This document shows positions 57,042 to 64,000 of a DNA stretch of 64,000 nucleotides, piece after piece; positions within the stretch are counted from its first letter, which is position 1, and each line of letters starts with the position of its first letter. The stretch lies in NCBI GenBank assembly GCA_016800925.1, contig JABCPU010000057.1:182150-246149 (forward strand). The letters run 5' to 3'. The notes beneath the pieces were generated by a model. It made no database searches and was not told the origin of the DNA. It worked only from the letters and a program-made list of their open reading frames with translations. A program made the translations under genes and the position numbers. The DNA is from Suillus spraguei (lineage: Eukaryota; Basidiomycota; Agaricomycetes; Boletales; Suillaceae).

Positions 57042-60000
57042 GAGGACGGCAGAGTATGCCAGGCCAGACAATGGTCGCACCATCCAAAAAAATGACGACA
57101 TCTTCACCAACAAAGATGTGTTCCCCACCCCCCGCAACTGCTGGTAGAATTCAACTGCCACATCAATCTCGAAGTCTGTGCTTCTATCAAGTCGGTCAAA
57201 TACATCCACAAGTACATCTACAAGGGAAATGACCGTGCCACATTGGAGATGACAGGACCGGTGGATGAGGTCAAAACCTATCTTGACTCCAGATACATCA
57301 GCTCCACTGAGGCCGCATGGCACATCTTTGAGGGAATGCACCTTGAATGGCCCTCTGTCTACGCTTGCCGTCCACCTCCAGATGAACACATGGTGTTTAT
57401 GATCCTGAGGATATGCCAGGATGTTCTTGAGCGCGCAGCAACCAAGGAGACTTGCCTCACTGGATGGTTCAAGCTAACTCCAATAATGTCTTGGTGGCTG
57501 CTGGAGCCCACGACCACCTCTACCAGGACTTCCCCTCAAGATTCGTATGGAACAAGACGGCGTGGAAGTACGCCAACGCGGAATAGCGATTGGAAGGATG
57601 TACTCTGCTGCACCCGGTCTGGAGAGCGCTTCTACCTGAGATTGCTTTTGACTGTAGTAAAAGGTTATGGTCCTGACGTCAATTTTTATGAATAAACTAC
57701 CATGTCTTCAAGGGGCCACCTCCTATGAGAACCTTCGGACAGTTGATGGTGTTTTATGCGACACTTTCAAGGAGGCATGTCGGCGCAGGGTCTGCTTGAG
57801 GATGATAATGAATGGATCCAGTGCTTGCAGGACGCCTCTCATATGAGCACTGGACATGGCATGCGCAACCTCTTTGCCATCATCCTCATACACTGCAACC
57901 CTACAGACCCCAGTGATCTTTGGAACCACTTCAAGGAAATCTCTGCGATGATCTGCGCACCGCCTATCACGCCCCATTCAGCATCCTCGACCCTACAGAT
58001 GAAGAGGTTCATGACTATGGTCTCTATCTCATTGATGGCAAGCTCCGCAAAAATGGAAAGTCTTTGCAAGCGATTCCTCAGATGCCTGTACCTCAAATGG
58101 CAGCAAGATGGGGGGCATGCAGGGGAAATCAGCTCATTGCGAGCAGCTCCAATATAACCAGGAGGAGCTCCAGCAGATGGTGAACCAGGAGTGCTTTCTC
58201 TTAATCAGGAGCAGAGGACAGTCTTTGATGCAGTGGTCGATGATGCCATGCAAAGTAAATGAACAAAGACCTGGACATCATACTTTGTCCACAGTGCAGG
58301 TGGATGTGGAAAGACATATCTCTGCAAGCTCATTGCTTCAAAAGCTCCGTGCTGAAGGCAAGATTGTCCTATGTGTGGCTTCCTCTGGAATCGCTTCTCT
58401 CCTCCTGCCAGGCGGACGCACGGCTCATTCTCGATTCAAAATTCCAATTCCCATCAATGAGGACAGCTCCTGCAACATCAAGAAAGGAGATGTTGTGCAT
58501 GAGCTTCTCAAGGCCACCTCCCTCATCATCTGCGATGAAATTCCTATGCTACACCGTCACAATCTGGAATGCCTTGATCGCTCATTGCGCGACCTTCTGA
58601 ATGTCGATGCTGATTTTGGAGGAATGACGATGCTCTTTGGAGGAGACTTCAGACAGACCCTGCCGTGGTGCCTCATGGATCCAGGGAGCAGATAGTGGGC
58701 GCTACCATTTTGCAGATCTCGCATCTGGCCAAGGCTTCGCATCTTCCACCTAAAGACAAACATGCGGCTTGGCCAAGACCCCGCCTCTGATGAATTTGCA
58801 AAGTGGCTTCTTGAGATTGGAGCTGGAAGGGCACACATGCAGATGGAACGTCGCCCTTCCGATTCATATGCGCTGCCTACAATGATATCCGCTCTCTCAT
58901 CAATGCCCTATACTCTCCTATTCTGCTCCTGGCATCCTCCTGTGAATGATTCCTTCTTCCTGGAACGTACCATCCTCTCCGCAAAGAACACTGATGTGGA
59001 CGAAATCAATGCCAACATTCTTGAATCATTCCCTGGAGAAAAGCGGTCTTCACCAGCGCAGACTCAATCACTGAGAAGGACTACGACTACATCCCACCAG
59101 AGTACCTTCATACTCTCACGCCATCAGGGTTCCCTTTGCACAAATTGGAACTCAAAGTGGGTGTTCCTCTCATGTCGTTGCGCAACTTGGACCCCACCAA
59201 TGGCCTCTATAACGGAACTAGGATGATCCTCCTGTCTTGGACCACGCGCGTCCTCAGGTGTCGTATTCTTAGAGATGGAGTTGATGAAGCTCATCAAGAC
59301 GATCAGAACACTGTCCTAATCCCCCGCATGACGCTGGATGCCACGTCTGAAGACAACCCTATCCCTTTCAAGCGTCGCCAATTCCCCGTTCGTCTTGCGT
59401 TCGCTATGACAATCAACAAGGCTCAAGGTCAAAGTGTGAAGTGGGTTGGGCTGGATTTGCGGACTCCCGTGTTCAGTCATGGACAGCTGTATGTGGCTTT
59501 GTCTCGCTGCACTCACCCAGAGAGAGTGCGTGCCATCTTTCCGGAGCATGAAGAAGGGTCAAAGACGACCAATGTGGTGTATACAGAAGTGCTGAGAGGA
59601 CTTAGAGATAGAGATGATATCGAGGTTGAGGATTGATTGATGTATATTGATGTACTTTTATATAGAGGACCGAATGTATAGTGCACTTTTAGATGGTGCA
59701 GTAGATTTTAGTTTTAGTTTTCTTGAAATGCTGCTCAAAATGTACATGTCTGTTTTAAAATCCACTATGATTGCGAATAAGTTAAGGTGCACGAAGTAGT
59801 GATTATTAGGATGAAGCCAAGGCCAGAAAGCCAAAAAGAGTGCAAAGCACTCTTTTTGGCTTTCTGTGCCTTGGGCAACAGAGAATTATTGGGATGAAGC
59901 CAAGGCCAGGAAGGCAAAAAGAGTGCGAAGCACTCTTTTGCCTTCCTGTGCCTTGGGCAAACAGAATTATTAGGATGAAGCCTTGGCCAGGGAGCAAAAG

Positions 60001-60055
60001 GAGTGTGAAGCACTCCTTTTGCTTCCTGTGCCGAAGGCACAACGGGTGGTGGACT
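57042..60055 (+). mobile_element. Helitron 2, right arm of a palindrome (indel-rich)
   Basis: Inverted copy of 54062-57041, reading on the plus strand from EYARPDNGR (57050) to the 3' terminus GGTGGTGGACTCG at 60055. From 57042 to about 59050 it carries many 1-5 base deletions relative to the left arm (for example AWHIFEFGMHL becomes AWHIFEGMHL, and RLPVHLPDEH becomes shifted). From about 59136 to 59639 it is almost identical and open (LELKVGVPLMSLRNLDPTN ... EVED). It is either a decayed inverted duplicate or a poorly polished fold-back. Confidence 0.8.
59136..59636 (+). pseudogene. Helicase C-terminus in the right arm
   Basis: 166 codons identical to the left-arm helicase end except for one residue (DDI against DDM before EVED). 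It retains MTINKAQGQSVKWVGLDL and YVALSRCTHP. Upstream fragments of the same protein (from about 57243) are in shifting frames, so no complete helicase can be made from this arm. Confidence 0.8.
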
Positions 60056-60868
60056 CGTAAAGTTATAAAGTGATGTAAAGCAATTATATGAGCCGTGATT
60101 ACAATGCTAAGGTAGACGCCTTGCGAAAACAACGAACCTCACGTGACTTAGGTGACAATATCGTGACAATGCATTAGAAAATCAATTATAATTCAACGAC
60201 GGGACGTAGAAATATTCTGTTGCGCAGTCTGATAAAAAACGTGAATGCCGTCAAAACAGCGGTTTCAGAACTGTGCTCCGTGAAAAAATGAGATAGTTAT
60301 TCAAAAAACACTGGAATTGAGGATAGTACAGTGAATGAAATGCCGCAACTCCGCATGTTAGTATCGGCCGGCACAAGTTGACAGGCTGGCGCTGGCAGCA
60401 GACGGCACAATGGGACGACGGAAACGTGCGCATAGTGTTGGGCTTCAAATTTTCGGTCAAAGAAACTGAAAGCTGATGTCAGTGATAAGGAGAATGTGAG
60501 TCAAGAGTGCCACTGATACCTCGAAAATCAGACATTGATTTGAAAACAGGCATGCCCTGGCCCAGTACAAGAGCTATCTGCTGCATCTGCATCAGACAGC
60601 GAGAAAGACAATATGAGTGACAACAACACTCACCTTGCCATCAGTAGCTTCGAGCACTGTATGGTTCTCCACTAGGAGAACATGGTGCAGGAAGACAAGA
60701 CACGGACTTCTGGGCAGATGTTTCACCAATTTTCGGGCTAATGGTGGATAAACGACTTACTTTGAATAGTTCTGATATGATACAATCAGTTGAGTTATTT
60801 CATTTGAACAGTCCGAGACAAAAAACTTACCATTCTCACTTAAGAACAAATCTCAATCACACTCAGTA
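60056..60868. other. Spacer between Helitron and transposase
   Basis: A+T-rich. Short ORFs only; nothing recognised. Confidence 0.4.
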
Positions 60869-63299
60869 TTGTGTGAGGAAGTCGAGGATGAGGAAGACCT
60901 TATTGCTATTCGAGGTGTGCGCTGGCGGGAAAAGGATCAGACACCATATCTTCTCGAAGAGATCCCAGACTCACATCTGATGGATTTCCATCCTAACCGC
61001 GAGACAAATGAAGAAGCGCTACCCGCATTTGAGAGTGATGACATCAACGCCGAGAGCGAAGATGATGATGGGAACGACAAAGACCAAGATCTTGATGCCG
61101 AGCCTGATGCACGACAAAGCGCATTGACACTCGGCACCCACATTGTTTGTACCTTTGCCAACCCCAACTACTTCCAAATCCTCGTATCAACACCCCATGG
61201 AAGGTGCTATACAATAGTCAACATGATAGAGCCTTCATCACTACAATGGGTGTTGATGTGCCCACCTTCTCCTCACTACTTACTGCAGGCTTTGCGCAAG
61301 CCTGGTATGAGACACCAATACCTCGTGAGGATGTCTCTGCGCATGGAACTCCAAGGATAGATAAACACTCCCTTGATGCTGCAGGGGCACTTGGGCTTGT
61401 GCTACATTATCTCAACTCTACTATGCATGCCATTAGCCTCCAGCAGATCTTTGCTATCATCCCCAGTACTGTCACACGATATCTTCACTTTGGTCTTGGT
61501 CTTCTCTTACACACCCTTCGCACTCTACCTGAAGCCAAAATTCAATGGCCTGGAGGCCTGGATTTTGAGCGCTGTAGTGCACTTGTTGTGGCGCATCACC
61601 CCAGACTTGGAGGGGCATTCGGTGTAACGAACATATTGGCGCTGGGCTTAAAAACCCCATATTTTGACACTCGTCTCACGTCTACAGGAGTTACCACTAG
61701 TCCATGGCCTTCTTACCCCTTTAGCAGTACTGGCGGCATCCCATGCTTACCGCACACCATACTGACTACCGCACCTCGTTCCACGAACCGATGTCCTTCC
61801 ATGTCCTTGCCGTGTCCACATAGCTCCATTTGGTGCGTAGTTTGTTTCCTGTTCGATATCACTGATTTCATGGCAAGCATTATTACATGTTGCTCGTGCC
61901 GCAGCACCTCGCACTATGTTTACTTACAGCGGTTACTACACTCCAGCGCTACTGATCTTGCCTAGAGTATTCCGAGTACATACAAATTAGGATATAAGCA
62001 CCGTGTACCCCACACGATAAAGCACCTGATTTTACACCATCGCATGTACTATAGGTCAGGATTATTGTCTAGCTCTGGATCAACCCAGTAGTGGACATAG
62101 TCTTTAAAGTTCCCTTATCGCTCGTTAATACATCACGCTTGTTCTCCGTTACTGCCGGCATACCACTGGACTTTTGATTGTTACTTTTGACTGAACTTCT
62201 CACGTTCCGCTACTTTACCGCTGAAAGTACCGCGGACTTCTTTACTGTTTCTTTGCACCACTCGCAACCTTACCGCTACTGCTGAGACCACCGCTCGACA
62301 TTGCTCGCTAGACGCAACTGTTACTGACTTTATCTCGACGACAGTAGCACCGCAACACATGATGCTAGTTCCGGCGGTATCATCGCTGACCATGGCAACT
62401 TACTGCTGACTCGGATGCTTGTTTCACAAAAGTTAGACTTTGAACTACCATACTAAATAGGCATCCCCCTTTAGGGTCGAACGCTCTTGTTCTTACAAGT
62501 GAAGCAGACTAGACGGAGCGCAAGACTAACATACTAGTTTAGGCAGTGGTTTATCTACAGCCCAAGCTAGGTTGTATCTTTACATCGTAGTATTGACGGC
62601 CTTAAACTACCTGTTCAAACCTCCGAGGATGTTGACATTGAGAATGCCACCTTTAATGGGTGGCTCTCCGAGCACTTTATCAGTTCTGTGTTAGCTTTTT
62701 TCAGCTGAAGGTAAGTTCAATCTTGTCACTCTAGCCCTGATTAATGACATTACAGTGTCATTATTGCTGCAAGGTTGAATGCCCTGGGTAGTTGGCACGA
62801 CTCACATCTTGCTCATCAGATCTACGCCTCACTTTGAAACAATACCCCCCAGGCTACTATATCGTTGCTGACACAGTGTTCCCTCGGGCAGCAATGACAT
62901 ACAGGGCTGAATCCGCGCACCTCTTAAACAAGGTCAACAGATTCAAGGCTCACTCGCTGAGATTGATGAGCGGTTGGCATTTAATCATGAGCTCCTATCC
63001 TACTGGCAGACAGCTGAATGGGGATGCGTGGACTTCAAGGTGCTTTTGGAAGATTGCGTGTACTGCTCAAAATTGCTAACAAAGACTCATAGGGGAATCT
63101 TATTGAAATCTGTGTTTGTTTGCACAATCTGCATGCAATCTGCGTCAGCATCAATCAAATATGTACGGTGTACCTCAAACAATGGCAGGATACGGTTGAT
63201 GACATTGCAGTGTGGCAAGATTTTGAGAACATGTTGATGTCAGAGCAGAGGCAGAAAGATCATGTTACAAGATTCCATGTCATGCTAGAGTACGAGTAG
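60869..63299 (+). pseudogene. PIF/Harbinger-like (HARBI1-type) transposase, interrupted
   Basis: DDE-superfamily nuclease of cut-and-paste transposons. The N-terminal acidic segment (60869-61130) leads to RAFITTMGVDVPTFSSLL, then SLDAAGALGLVLHYLNSTMH, SLQQIFAIIPSTVTRYLHFG and HHPRLGGAFG (to 61622). After 962 bp of inserted sequence, SIDGLKLPVQTSEDVDIENA (first Asp) resumes at about 62588. GSWHDS (second Asp) follows, then PPGYYIVADTVFPRA and LLSYWQTAEWG (catalytic Glu). The end is FENMLMSEQRQKDHVTRFHV then TAG at 63297-63299. Frameshifts near 61200, 62837 and 63060 add to the damage. No terminal inverted repeats were identified. Confidence 0.8.
61623..62584. mobile_element. Candidate solo LTR inside the transposase
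   Basis: The 962 bp separating GAFG from SIDG begins TGTAAC and ends TTTACA, the short inverted termini expected of an LTR. The flanks TCGG and TCGT could be a decayed target duplication. No coding capacity is recognised. A very long intron is the alternative, but the ends do not give a clean in-phase splice. Confidence 0.45.
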
Positions 63300-64000
63300 C
63301 TTAAGACTTTGATTACAGAACTGAACTATGACAAAAATGACATCTATTTCTATCTATATAAGCTGTGCGAGTGCCATGAGTGAGAGAGCACCAGCAGTGG
63401 AATAGAGGAGAGCAGTTGGGCCGGACTCAGGGTTAGATTGGGTGGTGGTGGAATAGAGGAGAGCAGTTGGGCTGGAGAATAGAGGAGAGCAGTTGGGCCG
63501 GACTCATAGGGTTAATGTCATGAATTTCAAATACAAATCATTATTCTTTCCTCAATTTCCCTAAAGCATCTGAACCCAGCGCTAAGACAAATCCTAACCC
63601 TATTGAAATCCCTATATCCGCTTCTATAACTGAACTCCCTGATGAAGATGAAGAGATCTTCTATGATGCTATTGGATAAGATAAGATAAGATAGTATCAC
63701 GTGATCCTAGAACCTTCTAGAATATGATGTCATAACTATGTCACAACTATCATATCGTACAATTCTCACTTCTATTTTATGATTGGCTAATAGTTTCAGA
63801 CTCAGTTTATATCTCAGTTTCAATATGTGTATATAGTTAGCTAGTTTCGCTGTAGTAGTTCTTTAGTTCAAACCTCTTGTATCTACACTGTAGAGCAATC
63901 CAAGACATCCTTGCTCTCTCTCTCTAGTGATAACCTGTTGTCTTTGAGTCTCTGCTCTCCCTTGCATTAATTCATTTGTGGGCTGGTGACAGTTAGATAG
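63300..64000. other. Right edge: short tandem repeat and LTR-like sequence
   Basis: At about 63399-63499 a unit resembling GGAATAGAGGAGAGCAGTTG is present three times, with GGCCGGACTCA between copies. From about 63700 to the end the sequence (TATA-like TGTATATAG near 63828, a CT-rich tract near 63920, then GGCTGGTGACAG near 63980) has the look of an LTR followed by a leader. No partner LTR is in the window, so this remains a guess. Confidence 0.35.

Overview
The window reads as nuclear DNA of a basidiomycete fungus, most likely an Agaricomycete and probably Boletales-like. That placement is inference. It rests on short GT-AG introns of about 50-70 nt in almost every gene, a GLE1 and an RPS14 with fungal exon layout, DUF6533 membrane proteins, a WD40/TPR/HET protein, and a chromodomain Ty3-type retrotransposon with Helitrons. 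It is gene-poor and strongly rearranged: most genes occur twice, and the second copy is often decaying.

Region 1 (1-16,050) is a nest of segmental duplications. Two apparently intact minus-strand glutathione S-transferase (GST) genes lie at 1193-2158 and 14617-15580, a third begins at the left edge, and an orphan GST first exon lies at 2474-2506. Between them is a tandemly repeated unit holding a decayed SAM methyltransferase and a many-exon DUF6533 membrane protein (copies at about 2830-8620 and 9005-13780). A broken old-yellow-enzyme fragment (about 13800-14455) abuts the second GST.

Region 2 (16,400-32,500) holds an intact GLE1 mRNA-export factor, a minus-strand RING-finger gene, and a long gene that joins WD40 repeats, TPRs and a HET incompatibility domain in one frame-consistent exon chain. 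It then holds partial or inverted copies: a HET 3' remnant, a GLE1 pseudogene, and a plus-strand RING paralogue.

Region 3 (32,500-38,100) is mostly intergenic, with one housekeeping gene, RPS14 (36543-37221).

Region 4 (38,100-45,360) is a complete Ty3-like chromovirus with 214-bp LTRs and a CTGCT target duplication. It is wrecked by two inverted 267-bp MITE-like insertions in gag-pro, and by replacement of part of the reverse transcriptase with LTR-leader sequence plus an antisense, intronless host RRM gene. All LTR differences I found are CpG transitions.

Region 5 (46,978-60,055) holds Helitrons. A near-complete 7.1-kb copy abuts a second copy head to tail at 54061/54062, and the second forms a 6-kb palindrome with an indel-rich mirror image. 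Region 6 (60,869-63,299) is a PIF/Harbinger-type transposase pseudogene, apparently split by a 962-bp solo LTR.

The strongest candidates for something new are the WD40-TPR-HET fusion, the host-gene capture inside the retrotransposon, and the very short exons: 4 nt in the RING genes, 15 and 20 nt in the DUF6533 genes, and 21 nt carrying the GST active-site motif. I found no tRNA, rRNA or CRISPR array, although a covariance-model search was not possible.
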